Shown here in pieces: positions 1 to 9,237 of a stretch of 37,211 bases of DNA (position 1 is its first letter; each line of letters opens with the position of its first letter). Below the pieces are notes generated by a model. That model was not told the DNA's origin. It made no database searches and worked only from the letters and a program-made list of their open reading frames with translations. Source of the stretch: WRMR01 sp031548645. Its GTDB lineage: Bacteria > Planctomycetota > Planctomycetia > Pirellulales > Thermoguttaceae. A program made the position numbers and the translations under genes. The stretch lies in contig JAVBQX010000051.1 of the NCBI GenBank assembly GCA_031548645.1, positions 1-37,211 of the forward strand. Reading direction: 5' to 3'.

Positions 1-269
1 ATGGCCACCAGCGGCATCCACACGATCCAACTCGCCCACCAAAGCCAGTTCCCGGCCAATCCGTAAACGAGAAGGAGCATGACAAAGCCCCCGTTGCCCG
101 ACTGGTAGGTCGCCGTGTTGGAAATCGCGATCGCCCACCAAGGCAGCTTCCGGTCGCCGGTAAAGAAACTCGCCGCCCCGTGCCGCGAGGAAAATCTCAT
201 GACACAGGTCCCGGCCACTATCGTAAGGACGACCATCCCCACGACAACCACCCAATCAATCGCCGCCAT
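1..269 (-). CDS. Sodium:solute symporter (SSS family), N-terminal part
   Basis: Reverse-strand translation from the ATG at 269 gives a membrane protein N-terminus that runs off the left edge, so only about 89 residues are visible. It begins MAAIDWVVVV, has a first hydrophobic helix, then the segment FFTGDRKLPWWAIAISNTATYQSGN, typical of the TM1-TM2 region of sodium:solute symporters (compare FFLAKGSLPWWVIAAAF in the second symporter of this window at 14377-16002). It starts 28 bases after the GH106-like gene and is probably its operon partner, importing a product of the upstream glycosidases as a Na+ cotransporter of the inner membrane. Substrate cannot be inferred. The family call is firm; the rest of the gene is outside the window. 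Confidence 0.85.
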   Translation of the reverse strand, partial: MAAIDWVVVVGMVVLTIVAGTCVMRFSSRHGAASFFTGDRKLPWWAIAISNTATYQSGNGGFVMLLLVYGLAGNWLWWASWIVWMPLVA

Positions 270-297
270 GAAAAAACCCTGTTGTTCTGTTGTTAAA

Positions 298-3200
298 TTA
301 ATTGAGACACACTTTTTTTACGGAAATCAACCGGACAGGACCAATCAATCCCGAAGGCAAAAGAGTATCGTCTTGAGACCAAAGATTCCACATGCAAAAT
401 GTTTCACGGCCACTTGGATCGGGTTGACCTTCAAGGAGCCATTCGGGCCAGCGAAGAAGTGCTCCGTCATGGTTTCTTTCCGCATTGTCAGGAAGATGCT
501 CGTCTCCGATCAATCGATTCGGCCAAAGGTTGGTGACTTGAACCTCAAGGTTGTTTGTTTCGTTCTTAACCAAAATATCCGTGATATCGACGATTTTGTC
601 AAGTTTCCAGAGTATCCCCAACTCTTGGCCGTTCAACGTCAATTTCGCTATGGAATCGACCTGTCCAAGATCAAGGTAAATTCGCTGATTTGGATCCAAC
701 AGTTCTTGCGGAACTGAAAAGGATTTGTGATAAACGGCCGTACCGCTGTAATACTTGATGAAATCGTCCTGCGAATCCGTCCAGGAAATCAATGTGTCAA
801 ATGACGTTTGTTTTTCAGGAAACTCGACCCGCCAGGGACCGGTGATTTCCAACGGGTTCGGAATTGTCACATCGAAATCCAAATTTTTCCCGTTTACCAG
901 ATTGATTCCATATTTGCCCGAATTCCAAAATTCCAGGCATGGCCATCCCTGGTTGTCAACACAGGGTTTGACTTTCTTGTTCATTGGGGAATACAACCGT
1001 TCCACATTGACCAGCATTTCATCATTACCTTTCCATGTTGTCGTTTTTCCTCCCGATTCGTATGTCATGGTCAACGTTTTTATGATACCTGATGCAGGGT
1101 CAGCCTCTCTTGCCAACCTTGAGACACGAAACCTGTTTTCACCGGCATCAAACATTTTTTGCAATTTTTCCGTGACATCAAGCGTTCTTTCCGTGTCCTC
1201 CAACAGTCCGTATGACGCTGAGAGAACGTTGATACTTGGAACAAAACCGCCGAAATATACTGTTTCGCCATCTTCACCGGAGATGGTATACTTTTCACTT
1301 TCTGCGGTGTACTCAATTCTCAATGTTTTTTTTGTTCCGGATTTCGGGTCGCCAACGATTTTAGCCATTTGCGAAACCGGTATGCCCGTCATTCCGCTTT
1401 CAACCATTTTCTGAATGGTTGAAGTCACATCCATAGCGGTCGTTTCATCATGGGGTACGGCATAAATCGCCCGATCAATTCTTACTGTTGAAGAAGGAGA
1501 ATGATTCAAGTCGGCAAGAATTCGCCCACCTTCGGTGATCGCGGTGATTTCAACGTGTTTCTTAATGTTCCCGTCTTTTCGGAAAACGACAAATACAGAT
1601 TCCGTGGCCTCAAGCGGCAACAATGTCGTCGTTGTATCGTTCGTATTCCGGTAGATCGCCAAAGGCTTGATCTCACCTGTTTCGGGATGCCAGATTTCAG
1701 GTTGTCCTTTGACACGAAACTCGGCCGTTGCCAGTTGAAAAGCATTACTCGGATTGGCAATGAAATATATATCCGCCATATCGGTTTTTCGATGTATTTG
1801 ATTCAGGTGCCGATTGGAGGTAAAGTCACAGGGAATTCCTTGTTCTTGAAGAAGAGTTTCCGCGGTTTTGCCCCAAACAATTCGTCCTCGTCCGTAGATT
1901 TGTTCTCCCGTTTTTTCATTCGCTTTTTCTCCCCAGAGTTCGCCAGCCAATTGTTGAATTGTCAAGTCCTTGTTCGGGTAATCAGTCAATCCAAATGCCA
2001 TTTTCGGTCGGGAACCGATCACGGTTGCCCCGTTTCGGATCAAATCCATGACCTTGGTCAATAATTCAGGCGTCATTCTTTCATTTTGCGGCAATACCAG
2101 GATTCGATAACGCATTCCTCCTTCAGAAACGACCATCCCGTCCCGAACCGTCATTTGATACACCGCGTGAGTACCGCATTGATCCCAGGGATAACCGAGA
2201 TGAGGATGGTCCGCCAACCCTTGCGGCGAGTCTTCCGGTTCGACATAACAAATGTCTGCGCAATACATCCCCTGTCGTAACATATATTGACAACGAGTAA
2301 GATACTGATGCCATGCCGGGGTCAGTTCCCACCAGGTTTGCGTACGTTCGTAATGAATCCCCCAAGGCCCCATCATCATGCCCGGCTTGATGTCATTCCA
2401 CGGTTGAAAGGAGTAACGGTGAAACACGAAACGGTTGATTCCGGTTGCGAACGCCTGGTCTCCCAGAGTTTTAAATAAACCGGGATGTTGCAGCCATCTC
2501 TCGGAATCATCAGCCGTGCAGGCTTCCGCTCCGACAACGGTTTTCCCGTAAATATGAGCCGACGACGCCATGCCGAAATTACCGGTCATCGGCATGTTGA
2601 GTTCTCCAATCCAGAATTCACTCATCGGCTCATCCACGATACCGGCATATTCAAAAAAATCACAAGGACAATGATAAGCTTCGGCTGTCAGTCGCAAATG
2701 ATGTTGATTCGCCAAATCACGGATACGACGAACATAATGATCCAGGACCAGTTCGGAAACCGTCCTTCGAAAATCCCACAGGAATCGTTCGGTGATTTCG
2801 GGCGTGTCGACAACATAACCGGCAAAAACAGGCAAAAACGGCAACAAGTCATATTGACGACGTTTCATGAAGTCTTCCCGCATGGAAGACGTCCAGTTTT
2901 GTGAACCGTTTTCCCAACTGTCGATATGTGTCGCAACCAAAACTTTTCCTGCAAGTTCCTCGTTATCTGAAACAAGCTTTGCCATTTGGCCCGCAAACAT
3001 GGCATCGGCCCCGCGAATCGAAAGCTTGTCACATTCCAATCCCATGCCGCTCGCCGGACCTGGCCTTGCCATTGTTCCTTTGCATGTGTGACCGACGCGC
3101 AGTATGATCCAGCTGCCTTGTGGGACATCCCACGTCAATGTTCCTTCAGGCGTCATTCGATCACTCAGGTCAACCAAGTTTTCCCGTTCAACAACCGCCC

Positions 3201-3816
3201 TTTGCGTAACTTTATCCGAGGGTGTGGCACGACGATGAACATTGGGCCCCAAGGGTTCTTTGGTCGACAGATCTTTCGGAGTCGGAAACGCCCAAACAAC
3301 AATATCACGGTAATAATCACATCGAACGTCCGGTTTTTTCAAGGTGATCGTTTTCTGTCCCGAACCATCGACTTTCAACTCCGACCAGGAAAGCATTTGC
3401 ATCGCTTCTTCCGGCTTGATCCAGGGACCGGCGCTTCCATTCCATCCCGGGCCGTTGTTCATATTGACTTCCATGCCGTGTTTTTGGGCTTCTGCAAGCA
3501 TGTATTGAAACATGTCACGCCATTGTTTGCTCATATAATCGACCGGCCCACGCGGTGCCCCCTGATCAACTTCCATGACCAGTACGCCACCGATGCCGAC
3601 ACGATGCATCGCTTCGAGATCCGCTTTGATGCCTTCTTCCGTCAGGTTGCCGTTGTTCCAAAACCAGTAAACCCAGGGACGGTATTCCGAAGCAGGAGAT
3701 GCGAATTCTTTTGCCAATTGATTTGTATCCGTCTGACCATTGACGTGATCACTGAGAAAAAACGCCATGGAACAGGCAAAAAGCGCTACGAATCGCAACA
3801 GAGAAAGACGTCTCAT
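298..3816 (-). CDS. Secreted GH106-like alpha-L-rhamnosidase with a tandem DUF3395-like insert
   Basis: 1172 residues with a signal peptide (hydrophobic core about residues 6-22, cleavage near VNGQ). After about 45 residues comes YWFWNNGNLTEEGIKADLEAM followed by GIGGVLVMEV, the TIM-barrel entry typical of GH106 (alpha-L-rhamnosidase) proteins. The C-terminal approximately 150 residues are a GH2-like beta-sandwich (LDLGQVDSIAKLTLNGQ, then ILWK). Between catalytic part and sandwich, at about residues 777-935, are two tandem copies of a roughly 75-residue module (DVTSTIQKMV...DPKSGTKKTLRIEY and DVTEKLQKMF...DPASGIIKTLTMTY) that resembles the DUF3395 module of DNAJC11. Likely acts outside the cytoplasm on rhamnose-containing glycans. 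It lies 140 bases after the GH2 gene and just before a symporter. I have not identified the catalytic glutamates, so activity is inferred from family only. Confidence 0.82.
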   Translation of the reverse strand: MRRLSLLRFVALFACSMAFFLSDHVNGQTDTNQLAKEFASPASEYRPWVYWFWNNGNLTEEGIKADLEAMHRVGIGGVLVMEVDQGAPRGPVDYMSKQWRDMFQYMLAEAQKHGMEVNMNNGPGWNGSAGPWIKPEEAMQMLSWSELKVDGSGQKTITLKKPDVRCDYYRDIVVWAFPTPKDLSTKEPLGPNVHRRATPSDKVTQRAVVERENLVDLSDRMTPEGTLTWDVPQGSWIILRVGHTCKGTMARPGPASGMGLECDKLSIRGADAMFAGQMAKLVSDNEELAGKVLVATHIDSWENGSQNWTSSMREDFMKRRQYDLLPFLPVFAGYVVDTPEITERFLWDFRRTVSELVLDHYVRRIRDLANQHHLRLTAEAYHCPCDFFEYAGIVDEPMSEFWIGELNMPMTGNFGMASSAHIYGKTVVGAEACTADDSERWLQHPGLFKTLGDQAFATGINRFVFHRYSFQPWNDIKPGMMMGPWGIHYERTQTWWELTPAWHQYLTRCQYMLRQGMYCADICYVEPEDSPQGLADHPHLGYPWDQCGTHAVYQMTVRDGMVVSEGGMRYRILVLPQNERMTPELLTKVMDLIRNGATVIGSRPKMAFGLTDYPNKDLTIQQLAGELWGEKANEKTGEQIYGRGRIVWGKTAETLLQEQGIPCDFTSNRHLNQIHRKTDMADIYFIANPSNAFQLATAEFRVKGQPEIWHPETGEIKPLAIYRNTNDTTTTLLPLEATESVFVVFRKDGNIKKHVEITAITEGGRILADLNHSPSSTVRIDRAIYAVPHDETTAMDVTSTIQKMVESGMTGIPVSQMAKIVGDPKSGTKKTLRIEYTAESEKYTISGEDGETVYFGGFVPSINVLSASYGLLEDTERTLDVTEKLQKMFDAGENRFRVSRLAREADPASGIIKTLTMTYESGGKTTTWKGNDEMLVNVERLYSPMNKKVKPCVDNQGWPCLEFWNSGKYGINLVNGKNLDFDVTIPNPLEITGPWRVEFPEKQTSFDTLISWTDSQDDFIKYYSGTAVYHKSFSVPQELLDPNQRIYLDLGQVDSIAKLTLNGQELGILWKLDKIVDITDILVKNETNNLEVQVTNLWPNRLIGDEHLPDNAERNHDGALLRWPEWLLEGQPDPSGRETFCMWNLWSQDDTLLPSGLIGPVRLISVKKVCLN

Positions 3817-3852
3817 ACTTCAAATCTTTCGTTATGTTATTGGCTGGAATGA

Positions 3853-3915
3853 AATCAGAGCCCGAAGCGTCAACAACGCCAACTCGGACACTGCCATACG
3901 CCACATGCTCTGATT
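3853..3915. repeat. 9-bp inverted repeat between the GH2 and GH106 genes
   Basis: AATCAGAGC at 3853-3861 and its exact reverse complement GCTCTGATT at 3907-3915 flank a 45-base loop in the 140-base gap between the GH2 stop (3957) and the GH106 start (3816). In the minus-strand transcript this would be a long-loop hairpin. There is no T-run after it, so it is not a classical terminator; an operator, processing site or decayed mobile end are alternatives. The loop starts with CCCGAAGCGT, also found in the repeat at 35927. Confidence 0.45.
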
Positions 3916-3956
3916 CTTTTGCATCCAAGTTTTATGCGACCGTTCGAGCGATTGGT

Positions 3957-6900
3957 CTATTTTTCAAAAATTCCCACCCAGGAATCGGAAAATCCGAGGT
4001 CGGTATTTTCCAGTCGCAGCGTCCTGAAACCGCCGGGAACGACCCAGTCTTTCGGCACTGTCAACGACATCAAGCCGGTCGATTCGTTTCCGTAATAAGC
4101 CAAGCGACGGTATTCCAGAATGACACCATCCTCTTTCACAGTCCAGGATTCATCATTGATGTCGATCTTAAACGTCACCAGCGGTTTGTCATTCATGGCC
4201 AAACGTACTTCCAATGGACGGTTCGGAATAAAACCGATTCCGAACATCCAGTGAAAGGTATAGGTTTCCTCGTCGTCGGGGATGGGAGCGACCGGTTTCG
4301 TTTCCCATACAATTTGATTTTTAGCGTCAAATTTCATGGATTGCAGCATAGCAGGTCCCCCATAATAGTTTTCACCGAAATAATGAAGAGGACTCTCCAG
4401 CGTTTTATTCCATCCATTCAAATGAGAGGTGACGATCTCACGCAATTGCTCTTTTTCCAGATATTTTTCGCAATCCATTTGCCCTTGTGGCTGAAACGCG
4501 CCGGATTCGGCGTATCGGATCATCTGGTCGAGCAAATATGTTCCTTCGGGTGTATCATCAAGCAGATCAAGTCCCTGGGTGATCAGAACTTTCCCGTTTT
4601 CGCCGGCGATGGCCTGTGCCGCATAAAGGTAATATTCGTCACGGCCTTCCCCGACGGAAAGATATTCGGCCTTTCTCAAAGAGCCGTCCTTTTGAATCGG
4701 CATTCCGCGTTTGATGAGCCGGAACCAAAGCGGGCCAAGAAGTCCGTCGTGTGGAAAATCTCCGAATGCAGCGTGCCTGGCAAACGCCGTTCCGGTTTGT
4801 TCGCCGATCGACCACCAGCCGAGTTTGACATTCGGTTCCCCGTCGGCGGGACCGATCAGCATGACTTTTTGTCCTTTTTCAAGATACCCGATCATCGGTC
4901 CAAGCATGGTACCGATCACGAGATTCGCCGAATCCCCCTCGGGGGTTCCGGTTCGCAGCAAACCGTCATATCGGGCCGACAGGATGTCCCAAAGTTCCGG
5001 CGTCACGGCCACATTTTGCAGTACGATCGTTTGACGTCCGGGGAAAGCCCAGAAATCCCAGTCATTGGTCACATCGGCATTTTCCAAGCGCACGGAGAAG
5101 TTCAAATGCTTCGGTTGATTCAATCGTGGCGCGACGAATTCGGCAACACCGATTTCTCGGACATCACCCGTCGCTGCATTGATATGATCAAGTGTTCCTT
5201 CGGCAACAACATCGTGGCTGTCGGAAATCTTCCAGAAAAGACGACCGTTTCGGATATCGTCGTAACCGAAGTGCGACAGCATAAGTTTCAAACGGACGGT
5301 TTCGCCGGAAACAAGGATCGGCGTTTCGCGGTCGGGTTTCATCAAAATCGCCGTCGGACCGTTGAATTTCGCGAAATCGTCCGGTGTCGTACCGTTGAAT
5401 TTCGGCTCCCAAAAGGCGTTGTAAAGCCCTTGTCCGGTGAAAAAGTCACCCGATTTCACGATGACGTCGATGATTGTCCAAAAACTGTAACCGTCGCAAG
5501 TCGGATCGCGTCGCGCGGATTCAATTCCCAGTTTTTGGTAATATTTTTGCAACGCATGTCCCGCATCAAGGCAGGCATCGCCCCACTTGCGATCAAGGCC
5601 GATGTCATCGAGCCGTTTTTCATATTCGTCGATCGGCTGCGGAGGAAGAATCACCCCTGTGAAACGTTCGGAAATTCTTGGATCAAACTTCAAACCGAGA
5701 TTCAAGTATTCATGGGCAACGTAAGGAAGCTCGCATCGGAAGGTTCCCGGTTCCCAAATCATGATGGGACCGGTGAAAAAATCGGAATTTTCCTTCGTGT
5801 TTCTGCCCCCGTCGTTGTGCAACACAAGGCGTCCCGGATCTCGCTGCTTGACGAGTTGCTTGAGTTCATTGTCGATCGGCGTCCCGAGATGCCCCTCGTT
5901 GCCCATCGAATAGGTACTCAATGAGACATGACGGCGGTAATGGTCGATCACTTCGTTCAGGTCGCGTTTGGGGTCGAAATCGAACAATTCCGTCGTATGA
6001 TGTCCGTTAAACGGATAGTAGGGCAGCTCCGGCTGAATCATGATCCCCAGTTCGTCGGCCATGTCATAATGTTCGGGAATTTCACAATGCGTGTGATGCC
6101 GCACATAGTTGAATCCGCTCTTTTTCGCGATTCGCAAATTGTGACGATGGGCGTCGCGGTCGACCGGCGAAATGAACGTCAGCGGATAAATATAATCGTC
6201 GCCGTAGCCGCGAAGAAAATACGGTTTGTCGTTCAGGTAAAAACGGTCTCCTCGCACTTCGAATTTTTTAACGCCGAAACGCTCCACCCAGCCATGGGCA
6301 ACGTGTTGCGGGTTTTCACCTTCAAGAAGTTCGACCGTTGCCCGATAAAGATTCGGCGTCTCAGGTGACCAGGGACGAAAATCCGCGATATCGACCCTTT
6401 CCTCAACTACGGTTTTCGTTCCTTCACCAAGCACGATTTGAAAAGAATGCGACGCCCCGGATTCTTCGACGGCAACTTGAGGATTTTGAAGATCAAGGGG
6501 CCGTAAAACGCACTTGACGTTCACCGTTTTTCCTCGATCATCGGGTGAATGCCCGATTTCAAGGTGGATATTCGCCTGGCGGTTGTCGAAATCCCCGCCG
6601 CACACCACGTTATCGAGATAAATCTCAGGTGTCGCTTCGATTTCAACGTCACGGGAAAAACCTCCCCAAAGATGACAGGCGCTCATGTTTCCCGTTCGGC
6701 TCGGCACGTCGTTGCGAACCAATGCCACGATCGTCGCAGTTTCTCCCGGTTTGACGAGATCGGTGATTTCGAATTTGAATGCCCCACAATAGTTCGTCAC
6801 ATGCGCGACAGGCTCCCCGTTGATCCAGAGCCATCCTTGGGCGCGAAGGCCGCCGACTTTCAGCCAAACACGGCGATTGTTCCAGTTGTCGGGAACTTCG

Positions 6901-7388
6901 ACCTTCGTTCGGTACCAGGCGGAACCGAAGTAGATGTGTCGCATCGGGCGCGGAACGCAATCCCAGTCACACAGCCAGGGCACGCCCATGCCCGGCTCGC
7001 CACACCCATGCGTCTCCCAGTTCCCGGGCACCGGCATTGTACGCGAATTTTTCCATTTTTGCTCGGGTTGCATCCATTTTTCGGCCAGGCCGACCGCATC
7101 GGGATCGGTGACGAATTCCCAATCGCCGCGCAGCGAGATGATCGACTGATACGGTGAACGCACAAGCGGGTTGACCACGGCCAGTGACGCATCACGACCG
7201 AACGGCGCATCTTCCGGCCAATTTCGCGGTTCCCTCGTATCCGCCACTTTGGGGGAAATCATTCCCGGCACCGCCAGACAAATCGGACAATCCGGATCCG
7301 CACATCGAATCACTTGCCCACTGGCATTCATCGTGCATGAAAAAACCAGAAAAACGAACATCATGACTGACATGAATACACGCATCAT
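3957..7388 (-). CDS. Secreted glycoside hydrolase family 2 protein (beta-galactosidase/glucuronidase type)
   Basis: 1143 residues with a hydrophobic signal peptide (about residues 4-20). Order: N-terminal GH2 sugar-binding jelly roll (about 85-250, with WYRTKVEVP and GGFSRDVEI), immunoglobulin-like sandwich (about 255-375), then a TIM barrel. The barrel shows FLRGYGDD, GFNYVRHHTH and YSMGNEGHLG, where N497-E498 is the classical GH2 Asn-Glu acid/base pair; E560 in AHEY is a candidate nucleophile. The extension after the barrel is long (to residue 1143). The exact substrate cannot be told; beta-galactoside or beta-glucuronide are usual for GH2. The mature N-terminus carries a compact cysteine cluster (CADPDCPIC). 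GAGGTGAG precedes two ATGs; the second (7385) is better spaced and may be the true start. It sits between GH84 and GH106 in the minus-strand gene run. Confidence 0.88.
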   Translation of the reverse strand: MMRVFMSVMMFVFLVFSCTMNASGQVIRCADPDCPICLAVPGMISPKVADTREPRNWPEDAPFGRDASLAVVNPLVRSPYQSIISLRGDWEFVTDPDAVGLAEKWMQPEQKWKNSRTMPVPGNWETHGCGEPGMGVPWLCDWDCVPRPMRHIYFGSAWYRTKVEVPDNWNNRRVWLKVGGLRAQGWLWINGEPVAHVTNYCGAFKFEITDLVKPGETATIVALVRNDVPSRTGNMSACHLWGGFSRDVEIEATPEIYLDNVVCGGDFDNRQANIHLEIGHSPDDRGKTVNVKCVLRPLDLQNPQVAVEESGASHSFQIVLGEGTKTVVEERVDIADFRPWSPETPNLYRATVELLEGENPQHVAHGWVERFGVKKFEVRGDRFYLNDKPYFLRGYGDDYIYPLTFISPVDRDAHRHNLRIAKKSGFNYVRHHTHCEIPEHYDMADELGIMIQPELPYYPFNGHHTTELFDFDPKRDLNEVIDHYRRHVSLSTYSMGNEGHLGTPIDNELKQLVKQRDPGRLVLHNDGGRNTKENSDFFTGPIMIWEPGTFRCELPYVAHEYLNLGLKFDPRISERFTGVILPPQPIDEYEKRLDDIGLDRKWGDACLDAGHALQKYYQKLGIESARRDPTCDGYSFWTIIDVIVKSGDFFTGQGLYNAFWEPKFNGTTPDDFAKFNGPTAILMKPDRETPILVSGETVRLKLMLSHFGYDDIRNGRLFWKISDSHDVVAEGTLDHINAATGDVREIGVAEFVAPRLNQPKHLNFSVRLENADVTNDWDFWAFPGRQTIVLQNVAVTPELWDILSARYDGLLRTGTPEGDSANLVIGTMLGPMIGYLEKGQKVMLIGPADGEPNVKLGWWSIGEQTGTAFARHAAFGDFPHDGLLGPLWFRLIKRGMPIQKDGSLRKAEYLSVGEGRDEYYLYAAQAIAGENGKVLITQGLDLLDDTPEGTYLLDQMIRYAESGAFQPQGQMDCEKYLEKEQLREIVTSHLNGWNKTLESPLHYFGENYYGGPAMLQSMKFDAKNQIVWETKPVAPIPDDEETYTFHWMFGIGFIPNRPLEVRLAMNDKPLVTFKIDINDESWTVKEDGVILEYRRLAYYGNESTGLMSLTVPKDWVVPGGFRTLRLENTDLGFSDSWVGIFEK

Positions 7389-7462
7389 CTCACCTCATTT
7401 TCTATTCAGAATGTGTCGCGTATTGGAATGATTCAACCGGATGACGGCAGGAAACCGCGATT

Positions 7463-9217
7463 TTAGTTTTTCGGAACTGATTGTTCAAGGCTTCGCTTCA
7501 TCACTTCGATGTTTCCACGTACCGTTTTAACGGCGGCCGTGAATTGTTCCGGGAATTCATTTTCCAAACGATCCGCGATGGCTTCCATTCGTTCGATGAA
7601 CTTTTGGCCATCCTCCGGACTCGCGTTCAATTCGACGTGGAAACGCGCTAAGGCCGGATTGTATCCCGTGTTGATCGTTTTGTCGAAAAGCATTCCGGGA
7701 TAGACTTCCACGAGGTCTTTCAACACCTGACGCTGCGATTTCGTCGACGCCAGACGCAAAATCGCCTGTCCGATGGAACGTTGCGGATCGTACGCTTTCG
7801 GGTTCCAGGCATAATCCGCGCAGGTCAACATCGGAATCCTGTTGATGCGGCTTTGTGCGTGCAGCGGGTTGCTCATATATCCGTCGACGAATTCCCCCAA
7901 ATCCGGGTCTCGGACGGATACCGCGGCGAGATGGAGTGTCGGCGCTGCGTCGTTGACGGGATAGTTGTCCCAGAGAAACAAACGATGATTGACGATATCA
8001 CGATATGTTTTCGCGGCTTTCGTGGTGATATGCCCCGTGACAACGGCATCACCGGTCCAAAAGACATATGCGTCTTTGTGAAGGTCTTTTCCGAGTGCCT
8101 CCAGATATTCGCGATGGTCCGGCGGCGTTCCGTCCCCCCAGTAGGGAACGGGACAGAAAATCATTTGAGCTTCCGGGTCGTTGTTCCGAAGCCGCTCGAA
8201 AATGATATTGACCAGCTTGGCATGTTCCCGACCTCCTTGCGACGGCCCGCCATCCCCCCAGGTGACGTCGTCCAGCGAGATGCTGAACCATTTGACTCCT
8301 TGTTGCTGCGCCCATTCGATATTCTGCCAGTAATCGTCGATGTCCTTCATGCTGTTCGGGTCAAGAGGCCGCGGCGAACAAAGCTGCGAGTGCGCCGAAA
8401 AACAGAATGTGATCCCATATTCGCGGCACTTCCTGATGATTTCCGTCAAGTCCTCTTTCATCTCGGAACGCAGCGGTTTCCACCATTCGTTGGTGCCGAG
8501 AAGCGTTCCGTCCGGCGTGAACAACGTCGCGTAGCAGTTCATCAGGAAATTCATCTTGCATTGAGCCATCACGGGAATCTCGTCAAGGTACTGCTGCCTG
8601 TTCCACATCCAGCCTTTGATGCCCCGAAGGGGAAATCCGGGCTTTTCCCCGACGGCAAGCGGCTCCGGAAATTCCCGCATGTCATTTGGGATAGCCACCA
8701 CGTATTCCGGCATGGTGATTTTGGGGAACCGATAATGTTCTGACGCAATCGCCACACGCGCGACACGAAACCACGGCGGCATTCCAATCGTCCCTTCCGG
8801 TTCCAGGTTTCTGATCGCGATATCGTTCGAACCCGTTTTCAAGGTTGAATCCGGGATGGCAAAGGATTTGTCCTTCAAGGTTTTCGGAAATTCGTTCGGA
8901 CCGCGAAAAAGAACAGTCCCGTTCAGCGTGATTTCAATTTTGCAGTGAGAACCGAAATCGTCGTCACAACCTTCGATCAAAAGGATGAGAGGAGTTGAAG
9001 GAATTTTTTCCAAGGTAAAGGCCGCTTTCATGATCGAGTGCTCGCCATTCGGTTCGGCGTAGACGTAATTGACGTCGTGACGCCCTCCTGCCGTTGTTCC
9101 GTAGAGAGTTTTGCCCCCTCCTTCAAAATCCTTACCGGCGAGCTCAATAACGGCTTCGTCTGCAATCACCGGAACGATGAAGCAGCAAGCGATACATAAC
9201 GAAATCAAGTTTCTCAT
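7463..9217 (-). CDS. Secreted GH84-like beta-N-acetylglucosaminidase (NAGidase domain)
   Basis: 584 residues with a signal peptide (ISLCIACCFIVPVIA). The first approximately 160 residues are a beta-sandwich rich in sugar-binding-type motifs. The catalytic barrel starts near RGIKGWMWNR (198-207). FSISLDDVTW places D316-D317 where GH84 enzymes carry their catalytic aspartate pair, and VFWTGDAVVTGHIT (about 385-398) followed by FLWDNYPVND (414-423) is a strong match to the NAGidase family. GH84 uses substrate-assisted catalysis through the 2-acetamido group, so the expected action is release of terminal GlcNAc (or GalNAc) from glycans or O-GlcNAc peptides. The strong start signal AAAGGAG lies 10 bases before the ATG. 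It follows the lipoprotein gene by 20 bases. A purely GH84-like protein without activity is possible because the usual EGFYG motif is replaced by KGWMW. Confidence 0.82.
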   Translation of the reverse strand: MRNLISLCIACCFIVPVIADEAVIELAGKDFEGGGKTLYGTTAGGRHDVNYVYAEPNGEHSIMKAAFTLEKIPSTPLILLIEGCDDDFGSHCKIEITLNGTVLFRGPNEFPKTLKDKSFAIPDSTLKTGSNDIAIRNLEPEGTIGMPPWFRVARVAIASEHYRFPKITMPEYVVAIPNDMREFPEPLAVGEKPGFPLRGIKGWMWNRQQYLDEIPVMAQCKMNFLMNCYATLFTPDGTLLGTNEWWKPLRSEMKEDLTEIIRKCREYGITFCFSAHSQLCSPRPLDPNSMKDIDDYWQNIEWAQQQGVKWFSISLDDVTWGDGGPSQGGREHAKLVNIIFERLRNNDPEAQMIFCPVPYWGDGTPPDHREYLEALGKDLHKDAYVFWTGDAVVTGHITTKAAKTYRDIVNHRLFLWDNYPVNDAAPTLHLAAVSVRDPDLGEFVDGYMSNPLHAQSRINRIPMLTCADYAWNPKAYDPQRSIGQAILRLASTKSQRQVLKDLVEVYPGMLFDKTINTGYNPALARFHVELNASPEDGQKFIERMEAIADRLENEFPEQFTAAVKTVRGNIEVMKRSLEQSVPKN

Positions 9218-9237
9218 GTGATTTTATCTCCTTTGTC

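Noticed and set aside
3834..5924. 696-codon open frame on the plus strand, antisense to the GH2 gene
   Set aside because: It lies fully opposite a clear GH2 coding sequence, has no ribosome site and no recognisable domain; long antisense frames arise here from codon bias.
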